Source: Bog-473 sp963736525 (lineage in GTDB: Bacteria; Actinomycetota; Acidimicrobiia; Acidimicrobiales; RAAP-2). From it: a stretch of 64,000 bases of DNA. The DNA lies in assembly GCA_963736525.1 (NCBI GenBank), contig CAVTPF010000017.1:62001-126000 (forward strand). Direction: 5' to 3'. Numbering within the stretch: the stretch's first letter is position 1; each line of letters starts with the position of its first letter. Below, piece by piece: positions 26,342-33,803 of this stretch. A program made the translations under genes and the position numbers. A model generated the notes under the pieces. The model had not been told where the DNA came from and did no database searches. It saw only the letters and a program-made list of their open reading frames with translations.

Positions 26342-26387
26342 TCGCAATTGGTTCATAGAGCCTCTCGCAATTGGTCCATAAAGCCTA
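26342..26387. repeat. Tandem 23-bp repeats before flp1
   Basis: Two head-to-tail 23-bp units (26342-26364 and 26365-26387) share TCGCAATTGGT-C/T-CATA-A/G-AGCCT and differ at three positions. They contain one degenerate and one good copy of the pilus regulon element, so the repeat is an operator duplication. Confidence 0.75.
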
Positions 26388-26391
26388 TGGA
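26369..26391 (+). promoter_or_regulatory. Pilus regulon element, copy C (flp1)
   Basis: AATTGGTCCATA-aag-CCTATGGA contains the best dyad in the window, TCCATA-aagcc-TATGGA (perfect 6-5-6). It ends 86 bp before the flp1 ATG. A degenerate copy lies at 26346-26368. Confidence 0.65.
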
Positions 26392-26477
26392 GTGGGCGTT
26401 CGCGTTGTTCAACAATGTCGAGGGAACTCCAAACAGGTTCGGGCAACCGTTCGGGCCCATTGGGGCGAGAGAGGGGA

Positions 26478-26714
26478 ATGAAGGAAATGACTGAGCTGTT
26501 TCTGAACGCGTTCTTCGCGGTGCGTGGGTTCCACAGCAACCTGCTCGAGCGTGCGCGGACCGAGCGTGGAGCCTCCATGGTGGAGTACGCACTGCTCGTC
26601 GGTTTGATCGCCGTCGTTGCTGTCGTCGCGGTGGCAGCGCTCGGTGGAGGGATCAACAGTCTGTTCAAGAGTGCCAACACCTGCGTGGGTGGCCTGAACA
26701 GCACGTCCTGCTAG
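26478..26714 (+). CDS. flp: Flp-family pilin 1
   Basis: The 78-residue prepilin has a 31-residue leader ending ARTERG. The cleavage site G/ASMVEYALLVG carries Glu+5 and Tyr+6, the Flp hallmark processed by the TadV peptidase. The hydrophobic stretch GLIAVVAVVAVAALGGG forms the filament core. The mature part is only 47 residues and ends CVGGLNSTSC, giving two cysteines nine residues apart at the extreme C-terminus. The ATG at 26478 (not the upstream in-frame ATG at 26415) has GAGAGGGGA directly upstream. This is one of two nearly identical major pilin candidates. Confidence 0.93.
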   Translation: MKEMTELFLNAFFAVRGFHSNLLERARTERGASMVEYALLVGLIAVVAVVAVAALGGGINSLFKSANTCVGGLNSTSC

Positions 26715-26792
26715 TAGGGCGGCAATTGCCGCAATCCAGCTACGCAATGCTTCCCTAAGGGAATATTCCCCCTTCCCCAATGGGATGACGGT

Positions 26793-26824
26793 TGGGCTGG
26801 GTCGGCTCCGGCCGACCCAGCCCA
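26793..26824. terminator. Hairpin terminator after flp1
   Basis: A perfect 14-bp stem, TGGGCTGGGTCGGC / GCCGACCCAGCCCA, with a 4-nt loop lies 80 bp after the flp1 stop. No U-run follows, as is common in GC-rich actinobacteria. It separates flp1 from flp2, giving each its own transcript. Confidence 0.65.
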
Positions 26825-26897
26825 CTGTCCATCCGGGGACACCGGGAGGCAACGCCAGCACTTTGTCCGCACCGGGTGCTTCGGATGGCCGCCATCC

Positions 26898-26920
26898 AAT
26901 AAGTCAAAAAGACCTATGGA
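26898..26920 (+). promoter_or_regulatory. Pilus regulon element, copy D (flp2)
   Basis: AATAAGTCAAAA-aga-CCTATGGA ends 84 bp before the flp2 ATG. It keeps the right half TATGGA exactly and matches copy C at 17 of 23 positions. A 7-bp dyad, GGATGGC-c-GCCATCC (26883-26897), sits just upstream. Confidence 0.55.
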
Positions 26921-27004
26921 TAGTGACCACCGGGAACACGATGCTTAAGGAAGCGCAAGCCTTTCACGAAGGGGGGCTTGCACGGGGTGAGAGGGGAGCA
27001 TCAC

Positions 27005-27232
27005 ATGCTTGGAATGTTTGTCAACGCGTTTGTCACGGTCAGAACCGCACACGGAACGCTACTCAGCCGGGCCCGCACGGAGCGCGGCGCCTCCATGGTG
27101 GAGTACGCGCTGCTCGTGGGCCTCATCGCCGTCGTGGCCGTGGTGGCGGTCGCTGCGCTCGGAGGGGGAATCTCCAACCTGTTCAGCAGCGCCAACAGCT
27201 GCGTCGGCGGCTTGAACAGCACCAGCTGCTAG
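27005..27232 (+). CDS. flp: Flp-family pilin 2
   Basis: The 75-residue prepilin has a 28-residue leader, a different N-terminal leader sequence, and a 47-residue mature part. The mature part differs from pilin 1 at only four positions, all after the GGG at the helix end. The cleavage site G/ASMVEYALLVG and the C-terminal CVGGLNSTSC are identical. The ATG at 27005 has GAGAGGGGAG about 7 nt upstream. It has its own upstream element and downstream hairpin, so the two pilins could be expressed separately. Confidence 0.93.
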   Translation: MLGMFVNAFVTVRTAHGTLLSRARTERGASMVEYALLVGLIAVVAVVAVAALGGGISNLFSSANSCVGGLNSTSC

Positions 27233-27309
27233 CCGACCGGCGGGCGACCGCCGGCAGGGTACACAGCGAACCGCCTCGGGGCGGGACAGGTTGCCCAGGG
27301 GGGCACCGG

Positions 27310-27340
27310 GGAGGGCTGGACCGTTTCGGTCCAGCCCTCC
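27310..27340. terminator. Hairpin terminator after flp2
   Basis: A perfect 13-bp stem, GGAGGGCTGGACC / GGTCCAGCCCTCC, with loop gtttc lies about 80 bp after the flp2 stop, the same distance as the flp1 hairpin. Confidence 0.65.
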
Positions 27341-27414
27341 GTCGCGCCCGGTGACCGAAGGGTCGCCGCGCTGGCCCGCCCCGTGGGCCTCGGGTCCCAG
27401 GTGGTTTGACCCCG

Positions 27415-27483
27415 GTGGGCCTCAGGGCCCCGATGGCGTGGGCCTCAGGGCCCCGATGGCGTGGGCCTCAGGGCCCCGATGGC
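27415..27483. repeat. Three perfect 23-bp tandem repeats
   Basis: The unit GTGGGCCTCAGG-GCCCCGATGGC occurs three times without change and without spacers (27415, 27438, 27461). It lies between the pilin terminator and glnII. The unit is unrelated to the pilus element despite the equal length. Confidence 0.85.
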
Positions 27484-27510
27484 GCGGCCCCGGCGGCCCC
27501 GGCGGCCCCG
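27484..27510. repeat. Three 9-bp tandem repeats
   Basis: GCGGCCCCG is repeated three times directly after the 23-bp array, making a composite minisatellite about 160 bp before the glnII ATG. Confidence 0.8.
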
Positions 27511-27667
27511 ATTTCATCGTCGGTTCACATAACCGATACGGCGGCGAAATAGGGTCCGGAGAGACTGCAACTGCACGGGGAGTGCCGCGCCCGGCTGGCG
27601 CTGTGCCAACCCCGGGCCGCAATAGGGCACATCGTCCACGGAGAAGAAGGGGAACACGGGAGAATTC
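27511..27667. other. glnII upstream region
   Basis: This is the only AT-richer stretch near glnII, including ATTTCATCGTCGGTTCACATAA around 27511-27531 (read in two parts). It presumably holds the promoter and any nitrogen-regulator site. I could not assign a GlnR-type site with confidence. Confidence 0.3.
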
Positions 27668-28678
27668 ATGAGCTACCAGGCCGAGTACATCTGGATCGAC
27701 GGGACGGAGCCCACCCCCCTGCTCCGCAGCAAGACCAAGATCGTCGAGGACGGGAAGGAGCCCCCGATCTGGGGCTTCGACGGCTCCAGCACGAACCAGG
27801 CGGAGGGGAGCGACTCCGACTGCGTGCTGCAGCCGGTGTTCGTGTGCCCCGACCCGCTCCGGGGAGAGGGCGACAAGCTCGTCATGTGCGAGGTGCTGTT
27901 GACCGACATGTCGCCTCACCCGACCAACACCCGGAGGGCCTGCGCCGAGGCGGCGGAGAAGTACGCCAGCTTCGAGCCGTGGTTCGGGATCGAGCAGGAA
28001 TACACGTTCTTCCAGTACGGCAGGCCCATGGGCTGGCCCGAGGCGGGCTTCCCGGCGCCGCAGGGGCCCTACTACTGCGGCGTCGGCGGTGACAAGATGC
28101 CCGGCCGCCAGATCGTCGAGCGGCACACCGCCGCCTGCCTCAAGGCCGGGCTGGGGATCGAGGGCACCAACGCCGAGGTGATGATGGGGCAGTGGGAGTT
28201 CCAGATCGGCGTTTTGCCGCCCCCGCTCATCGGGGACCAGCTGTGGACCGCCCGCTGGCTGCTCTTCCGTATCGCGGAGGATTTTGACGTGTACGCGACG
28301 CTCGAGCCCAAGCCGGTGCTCGGTGACTGGAACGGCGCCGGCGCGCACACGAACTTTTCCACCAAGGCCATGCGCGAGGACGGCGGCTGGGACGCCATCA
28401 TCGCGGGCTGTGAGGCCCTTGGGAAGCGCGTCGACGAGCACGTCACCAACTACGGCATCGGGATCGAGAGCCGTCTGACTGGTGCCCACGAGACGGCGCA
28501 CTACACCAAGTTCAGTTACGGCACCTCGGACCGCGGGGCGTCGATCCGGATCCCGTGGCAGACCGCCAAGAACAAGAAGGGATGGATCGAGGACCGCCGG
28601 CCGAACGCCAACATGGACCCCTACGTGGTGAGCCGCCTCCTCGTCGAGACCGTGTGCGGAGCCGCCGCCGGCGACTGA
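27668..28678 (+). CDS. glnII: Glutamine synthetase type II (GSII)
   Basis: GSII joins ammonia to glutamate with ATP in the cytoplasm. The 336-residue length and motifs are those of the eukaryote-like type II enzyme, not the 470-residue GlnA. WGFDGSSTNQ lies at residues 35-44, followed by GIEQEYTFF, the ATP/glutamate-binding DWNGAGAHTNFSTK, GIGIESRLTGAHET and RGASIRIP. The chain is complete. GGGAGA lies about 4 nt before the ATG. It is monocistronic, with a minisatellite upstream and a hairpin terminator downstream. No adenylylation loop is present, as expected, so control is probably transcriptional. Confidence 0.97.
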   Translation: MSYQAEYIWIDGTEPTPLLRSKTKIVEDGKEPPIWGFDGSSTNQAEGSDSDCVLQPVFVCPDPLRGEGDKLVMCEVLLTDMSPHPTNTRRACAEAAEKYASFEPWFGIEQEYTFFQYGRPMGWPEAGFPAPQGPYYCGVGGDKMPGRQIVERHTAACLKAGLGIEGTNAEVMMGQWEFQIGVLPPPLIGDQLWTARWLLFRIAEDFDVYATLEPKPVLGDWNGAGAHTNFSTKAMREDGGWDAIIAGCEALGKRVDEHVTNYGIGIESRLTGAHETAHYTKFSYGTSDRGASIRIPWQTAKNKKGWIEDRRPNANMDPYVVSRLLVETVCGAAAGD

Positions 28679-28695
28679 GCCGCGCCGATCGGGAG

Positions 28696-28743
28696 CGCCG
28701 CCGGCACCGGGAAAACCGCACCCCCCGGTAGCCGGCGGCGTTT
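28696..28743 (+). terminator. Terminator after glnII
   Basis: CGCCGCCGGC (28696-28705) pairs with GCCGGCGGCG (28731-28740). The stem is extended by ACCGGG/CCCGGT with a one-base bulge, and TTT follows. It lies 18 bp after the glnII stop. Confidence 0.7.
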
Positions 28744-28835
28744 CTCGCGCCGGGTCTGAGGTGAGGTGAGGGGACGTGCTGGTTTTTCGACTTCGGGGCT
28801 GACATGGCCGGCGGGCCGCCGGGGTCGCGACGGGG

Positions 28836-30284
28836 TCAGCCGCCGCCCAGCACCGACCGCACGGTCTTGCCGAGGTCGCCCAGCGGCCCCGGGGCCGTCG
28901 TTGTGGTGGTGGTCCCCGAGGTACTCGTGCCGGGCGAGGAACCAGCACCCGAGGATGTGCCCGCCGCGCCCGAACCGGTCGCAGCGCCGAGCATGCTGCC
29001 CAAGCCCAGCGACTGGGTGAGGTTGTTCACGCCGCCGGTCACGCCGCTCACCGTGTTGCCCACGCCGCCGGTCACGCCGCTCACCGTGTTGCCCACGCCG
29101 TTGGCGACGGCGCCGATCACGCCGCCGACCGTGTTGCCCGCACCGCCGGTCACGCCGCTGACGCCGTTCTTCACGCCGCCGCCCGACCCGCCGGCGAGGC
29201 CGCTCACGGACACGCCGCCGCCCGACCCGCCGGCGAGGCCGCTCACGGAGCCGCCGCCGTTCCCGCCGCCGCCGATCGTTGCGGCCGCGCCCGACCCGCC
29301 CGCGGCCGTGGCACCACCGGTCGCGGAGTCGCTCGTGGACGACGACCCCGAGGACCCGATGTCGGTCGCCGCGTTCGTGCCGGCCGCGATGGTTTCCGCG
29401 CCGCCAGGAACGGGGACGGAAGTGCCGAGTGCAAGAGGTGGCGCGGCGAGCGCGGAGCCCGCAGAGCCCGGAAGCGGTGTGCCGTGACCGCTCGACAGTG
29501 CATGGGGGGCGATGAACGCGGCTGCGACCGCAGCCCCGGTGACGGCCACCCCGGCCGCGGCGTTGCGCAACCCGCCGGCGCCGCCCTGCTGGTGCACGCC
29601 GCCGCTCCGGTGCGCGGCGCGGAAGATCGAGCGGCGGACGAGCGCGCCCGCAGCAACGAGGAACCCGGCCAGCGCTTCCTTCGACTCGGAGACGAAGGCG
29701 AACTCGCGTTTCAGTGCCTGGCGGGCGCGCCACAGGAGCGTCTCGATCGTCCCGATCTCGACCCCCTCGTGGTCCGCGATCTGTTGGTAGGTCCACCCGG
29801 AGCCCTCGCGCATGGCCAGTACGTGCCGGTGACGGGTCGACAGACGCTCGAACGCCCGGTTGACCAGGTCACCCTCGACAGCGGCCAGCACCAGCTCCTC
29901 CGAGGTGTCTTCACCCACTACGCCGATGGGTTGCCGGGCAGTGAGCTCCATGTCGTCGGTCGGCGTGCTGCGCGAGCGACGGCGCAACATGTCGGTGCAG
30001 ATGTTGCCCGCGATCACCGTGAGCCACGGATAGAAGCGTCGCTCTCCGGCGAACCGCGGCAGAGCCTTCCAGGCGCGGGCGAAGGCTTCCTGCGCCGCGT
30101 CCTCGGCCTCGTGGCGGTCGTTCAGACGGCGGAGGCAGAAGCGGAGCAGCCGATCGTAGTAGCGCGCGTACAGGTTGCCGAACGCCGCCGAGTCGCCCTT
30201 CTGGCACCGCTCGACGAGTGCGCGATCACGGTCCAGGTCGACGTCGTCGCAGAGGCTCGTCAGCCCTTCTTGGCGGAGCGCCAC
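28836..30284 (-). CDS. ECF sigma factor fused to a membrane segment and repeat-rich tail
   Basis: Residues 20-195 are a complete ECF sigma factor. Sigma region 2 includes LYARYYDRLLRFCLRRL, AEDAAQEAFARAW and FYPWLTVIAGNICTDMLRRR. Region 4 includes LSTRHRHVLAMREGSGWTYQ and IETLLWRARQALKREF. A moderately hydrophobic stretch at 204-216 and a convincing membrane helix at about 242-263 (AAAGVAVTGAAVAAAFIAP) follow. The last 220 residues are Gly/Ser/Thr/Ala-rich with internal repeats (GNTVSGVTGG; SGLAGGSGGG) and would lie outside the cell if the helix spans the membrane. No separate anti-sigma gene adjoins it. The GTG at 30284 has GGGAGGG upstream. ECF groups with C-terminal membrane extensions are known; this tail is unusually long and repetitive. 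Confidence 0.9.
   Translation of the reverse strand: MALRQEGLTSLCDDVDLDRDRALVERCQKGDSAAFGNLYARYYDRLLRFCLRRLNDRHEAEDAAQEAFARAWKALPRFAGERRFYPWLTVIAGNICTDMLRRRSRSTPTDDMELTARQPIGVVGEDTSEELVLAAVEGDLVNRAFERLSTRHRHVLAMREGSGWTYQQIADHEGVEIGTIETLLWRARQALKREFAFVSESKEALAGFLVAAGALVRRSIFRAAHRSGGVHQQGGAGGLRNAAAGVAVTGAAVAAAFIAPHALSSGHGTPLPGSAGSALAAPPLALGTSVPVPGGAETIAAGTNAATDIGSSGSSSTSDSATGGATAAGGSGAAATIGGGGNGGGSVSGLAGGSGGGVSVSGLAGGSGGGVKNGVSGVTGGAGNTVGGVIGAVANGVGNTVSGVTGGVGNTVSGVTGGVNNLTQSLGLGSMLGAATGSGAAGTSSGAGSSPGTSTSGTTTTTTAPGPLGDLGKTVRSVLGGG
29028..29093. repeat. 33-bp tandem repeat inside the sigma-factor tail
   Basis: Two perfect 33-bp units (29028-29060 and 29061-29093) encode an 11-residue repeat containing GNTVSGVTGG. 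Imperfect extra copies flank them. Confidence 0.8.
29172..29249. repeat. 39-bp tandem repeat inside the sigma-factor tail
   Basis: Two perfect 39-bp units (29172-29210 and 29211-29249) encode the 13-residue repeat SVSGLAGGSGGGV. Exact DNA identity points to recent duplication. Confidence 0.8.
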
Positions 30285-30333
30285 CGTCCCGTCCCTCCCC
30301 CCTCCGTTCAGCCTCTCGCAGGAGGTACATCAC

Positions 30334-30339
30334 ATTATG
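30334..30339 (-). promoter_or_regulatory. Possible -10 box for the sigma-factor gene
   Basis: CATAAT on the minus strand lies about 50 bp before the GTG at 30284, the most AT-rich hexamer nearby. A -35 box is not clear. Confidence 0.3.
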
Positions 30340-30995
30340 GGTGGTCGTCGCGAGCCCTTGTAAAGGTGCTCGAGCAACAATTCGGCGAACGGGGGTTGGA
30401 GGCTCTTGCACAACAAAGGTTGGGAATTGCTCAGCAATCACCCGAATTTCGTGCTTCGGAGTGGTCCGCGACGCGCCTGGGCTCTCGGCAGATCTGTCGA
30501 CGTCCCGCCGTTCTTCTGCGAAGGAACTCAGCGGACAACGGCTCCTCACCGTGGGCCGACGTGGTCCGGCTGATCGTTGACCGGCGACGAAGGAACGGGG
30601 TCGGGACCGCCTCGGGTGCGGGTGGTTCCACCGTCCCAGGGGCGGTCGCACGGCGGGGGCCCCCTAGCATGGGCCTGGGCTGCGTGCGGGTCTGTGGTTG
30701 AAAGTCGAGGCCAGTCGCAGGCGAAACGACCCACGTAAGGCGACTTGTGGTCGCTGAGCATGGTGCGGCTTAGAGGTAAGCCCTGCCCGCTGCGTCCCCG
30801 GCTGTCGGGGGCGGGCGGAGACGAGGCGATGCGTGCCAACGTGGTGCTGTTGGGCGCGGTGGCGTGCCGCCGTGCCGCCGGTGCCGGCGCGTCACCCTCG
30901 CGGCAGGCGAGTGTGGGGTCAAAGACCAGGTCAGCCGCATGCAGCCCGACCACCACGGGTGGCCCGTGTGTCGGCTCACGGGCGCCCGGGGCCGG
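30340..30995. other. Large intergenic region before secA
   Basis: About 650 bp with no convincing protein gene. Open frames on both strands are Arg/Pro/Gly-rich and have no family resemblance. Visible structure: ATTGCT-c-AGCAAT (30426-30438), and a long GC hairpin GCCCGC-tgcgt-CCCCG / CGGGG-GCGGGC (30785-30816). Such a gap is unusual in this tightly packed window. An untranslated RNA or a long secA leader is possible but not shown. Confidence 0.4.
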
Positions 30996-31001
30996 TAGGA
31001 T
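30996..31001 (+). promoter_or_regulatory. Possible -10 hexamer for secA
   Basis: TAGGAT ends 9 nt before the secA ATG, so a very short or absent leader is expected. No Shine-Dalgarno is seen. Confidence 0.4.
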
Positions 31002-31010
31002 CGGCCCCTC

Positions 31011-33803
31011 ATGAGCGTGTTCACGAAGGTCCTCCGCGCCGGCGAGGGCAAGAAGGTCCGGCGCATCGCCGAACTCGTGCCCCTTGTCGGCGCCCTCGAG
31101 CCCGAGATGCAGGCGCTCAGTGACGACGCGCTCGCGCACAAGACGGTGGAGTTCAAAGAGCGACTCGAGCAGGGCGAGACCCTGGACGACCTGCTCATCG
31201 AGTCCTTTGCCGTCGTCCGCGAGGCGGCGTGGCGTGTGCTCGGCCAGCGCCACTTCGACGTGCAACTCATGGGCGGCATGGCCCTGCACTTCGGCTGGAT
31301 CGCCGAAATGAAGACGGGCGAGGGCAAGACGCTGGTCTCGACGCTGCCCGCCTACCTCAACGCGCTCGATGGGCGGGGCGTGCACATGGTGACGGTCAAC
31401 GAGTACCTGGCCACCCGCGACTCCGAATGGATGGGTCGCGTCCACCGCTGGCTGGGGCTGACCGTTGGGCGCATCGGCTCCGACATCGACGACCCCACTC
31501 TCAAGCGGACCGCCTACGCGGCCGACATCACCTACGGCACGAACAGCGAGTTCGGGTTCGACTATCTGCGTGACAACATGACACGCACCCGCGACCTCAT
31601 GGCGCAGCGGGGCCACGTGTTCGCCATTGTGGACGAGGTCGACTCCATCCTCATCGACGAGGCGCGCACCCCCCTCATCATCTCGGGCCCGGCCGACGAG
31701 GCCGCGCAGCTCTACTACCAGTTCGCCTCCATCGCCCGTACCCTCAGCCGCGACATCGACTACGAGGTCGACGAGGAGAAGAAGACAGTCGTCCCGCTCG
31801 AGGCGGGCATCGAGAAGGTGGAGAAGGCGGTCGGGGTCGACAACATCTACGACGCTGTCTCGGTCAACTACGTCCACCAGCTGACCAAGGCACTCACGGC
31901 CAAGGATCTCTACCACCGGGACAAGGACTATCTCGTGGCCGGCGGCGAGGTGAAGATCATCGACGAGTTCACCGGTCGGACGCTGGAAGGCCGGCGGTGG
32001 TCCGATGGTCTCCACCAGGCGGTCGAGGCGAAGGAGCGCGTGGCCATCAAGGAGGAGAACCACACCTGGGCCACGGTCACCCTGCAGAACTATTTCCGCA
32101 TGTACGAGAAGCTGGCCGGCATGACCGGCACGGCCGAGACCGAGGCCGGCGAATTCGCCTCCACCTACGGGCTGCCCGTGGTGCCGATCCCGACCAACAA
32201 GGAGATGATCCGGATCGACGAGCCCGACCTCGTGTTCAAGACCGAGGAGGCCAAGTTCAATGCGGTCGTCGATGACATCGTCGAGCGCCACGAGCTGGGG
32301 CAGCCCATGCTCATCGGCACTGCTTCGGTGGCCAAGTCCGAGATCCTGGCGCGACTGTTGGAGAAGCGCGGCGTACCTCACAACGTGCTCAACGCCAAGC
32401 AGCACTTCCGTGAGGCCGAGATCGTGGCTCAGGCTGGGCGGCGTGGCGCGGTGACCGTCGCCACCAACATGGCCGGTCGAGGCGTCGACATCATCTTGGG
32501 GGGCAACGCCGAGCTGCTGGCCCAGCACGAGCTGGCCGCCGAGGGGTTCGACCTCGACGGCGAGGAGGGGCAGGCCGAGCTGGCGCGCCGGCAGGCCGCC
32601 ATTGAGGCGCGGTGCCGGGCCGAAGGCGAGGAGGTGCGCAAGCTCGGCGGCCTCTACGTGCTCGGCAGCGAACGCCACGAGAGCCGGCGCATCGACAACC
32701 AGCTGCGCGGCCGCTCGGGTCGCCAGGGCGATCCGGGTGAGAGCCGCTTCTACCTGAGCCTCGACGACGAGCTGCTCCGCCTGTTCGCCACGGGGGCCAT
32801 GAGCTGGGTCATGGGCCGTACCCTGCCCGAGGACGTGCCGATCGAGTCCAAGACGGTTGCCAAGGCGATTGAGCGGGCCCAGAACACGGTCGAGGCCCGC
32901 AACGCGGAGATCCGTAAGGATGCCCTCAAATACGACGAGGTCATGGACCAGCAGCGCAAGGTGATTTACGAGCGCCGCCTCCAGATCATCGACGGCGACG
33001 ACCTCGAGGAGCACACCGAGGACCTGTTGGCGGGGGCGGCCGAGAAGCTCGTCGCCGAGCACTGCCCGACCGAGTTCGAGGAGGACTGGGACCTCAAGTC
33101 GCTCGTCGACGGTCTCATGCAGTTCTACCCGACCAAGTTCAGCGTGGCCGACCTGGAGCAGGCCGCCACCACCGAGGATCTGGTGGAGTCCATCGTCGAG
33201 GAGGCACTCGACTTCTACGAGCGGCACTCGGAGGCCATGCCGGGGGGTGCCGAGACGATGCGCCAGATAGAGCGCGACGTGTACCTGCAGATCATGGATG
33301 CCCGCTGGCGCGACCACCTGGCCGAGATGGACAACCTCAAAGACGGCATCCACCTGCGCTGGACCGTGCAGGCCGATCCTCTCAACGCCTGGCAGCAGGA
33401 GGGCTACTCCATGTTCGGCCAGCTCATGGAGGTCATCGACAACGACTATCTCCGCTACATCCTGCACGTGGAGGCCGTGCAGGCGCCGGCTGCCGAACCC
33501 GATCTCGACAAGGCCGTCTACGCCGCGGCCGAGGACCCCGTGGCGGAGACCGGGGCCATGGCCACCGCACTGCTGGCCGAGCAGGGCACCCAGGTCCCGG
33601 CCCAGACGGCGGTCCTCACCACGCCGCCCGGGGGGAACGGCAGCGGCAGCGGCGGAGGCAAGGCGAAGATCAAGCGACCCAACGCCCCCGACCCCAACGC
33701 CCTCGTGCCCATCGTGAAGGAGAGCCACGAGAAGGTCGGCCGCAACGACCCTTGCTGGTGCGGGAGCGGCAAGAAGTACAAGTTCTGCCATGGCGCGGCC
33801 TGA
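31011..33803 (+). CDS. secA: Preprotein translocase ATPase SecA
   Basis: SecA drives export through SecYEG. The 930-residue protein has all the expected elements: Walker A MKTGEGKT at 100-107, Walker B with the DEVDSILIDEARTPLIISG block starting near 208, and the preprotein cross-linking domain. Motor motifs include AGMTGTAETEAGEF, VATNMAGRGVDIILGG and QLRGRSGRQGDPG, followed by the helical scaffold (LRWTVQADPLNAWQQEGY). The C-terminal zinc-binding SEC-C motif is CWCGSGKKYKFCHG. A Gly/Ser-rich linker precedes it. Its 3' end overlaps prfB by 14 bp. The first gene of the secA-prfB-ftsE-ftsX block. Confidence 0.98.
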   Translation: MSVFTKVLRAGEGKKVRRIAELVPLVGALEPEMQALSDDALAHKTVEFKERLEQGETLDDLLIESFAVVREAAWRVLGQRHFDVQLMGGMALHFGWIAEMKTGEGKTLVSTLPAYLNALDGRGVHMVTVNEYLATRDSEWMGRVHRWLGLTVGRIGSDIDDPTLKRTAYAADITYGTNSEFGFDYLRDNMTRTRDLMAQRGHVFAIVDEVDSILIDEARTPLIISGPADEAAQLYYQFASIARTLSRDIDYEVDEEKKTVVPLEAGIEKVEKAVGVDNIYDAVSVNYVHQLTKALTAKDLYHRDKDYLVAGGEVKIIDEFTGRTLEGRRWSDGLHQAVEAKERVAIKEENHTWATVTLQNYFRMYEKLAGMTGTAETEAGEFASTYGLPVVPIPTNKEMIRIDEPDLVFKTEEAKFNAVVDDIVERHELGQPMLIGTASVAKSEILARLLEKRGVPHNVLNAKQHFREAEIVAQAGRRGAVTVATNMAGRGVDIILGGNAELLAQHELAAEGFDLDGEEGQAELARRQAAIEARCRAEGEEVRKLGGLYVLGSERHESRRIDNQLRGRSGRQGDPGESRFYLSLDDELLRLFATGAMSWVMGRTLPEDVPIESKTVAKAIERAQNTVEARNAEIRKDALKYDEVMDQQRKVIYERRLQIIDGDDLEEHTEDLLAGAAEKLVAEHCPTEFEEDWDLKSLVDGLMQFYPTKFSVADLEQAATTEDLVESIVEEALDFYERHSEAMPGGAETMRQIERDVYLQIMDARWRDHLAEMDNLKDGIHLRWTVQADPLNAWQQEGYSMFGQLMEVIDNDYLRYILHVEAVQAPAAEPDLDKAVYAAAEDPVAETGAMATALLAEQGTQVPAQTAVLTTPPGGNGSGSGGGKAKIKRPNAPDPNALVPIVKESHEKVGRNDPCWCGSGKKYKFCHGAA

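Noticed and set aside
26369..26391. Sigma-54-type -24/-12 promoter at flp1
   Set aside because: GG and GC are 8 rather than 10 nt apart, and actinobacteria generally lack sigma-54.
27415..27483. Possible CRISPR-like array
   Set aside because: The repeats are head to tail with no spacers, and no cas gene is present.
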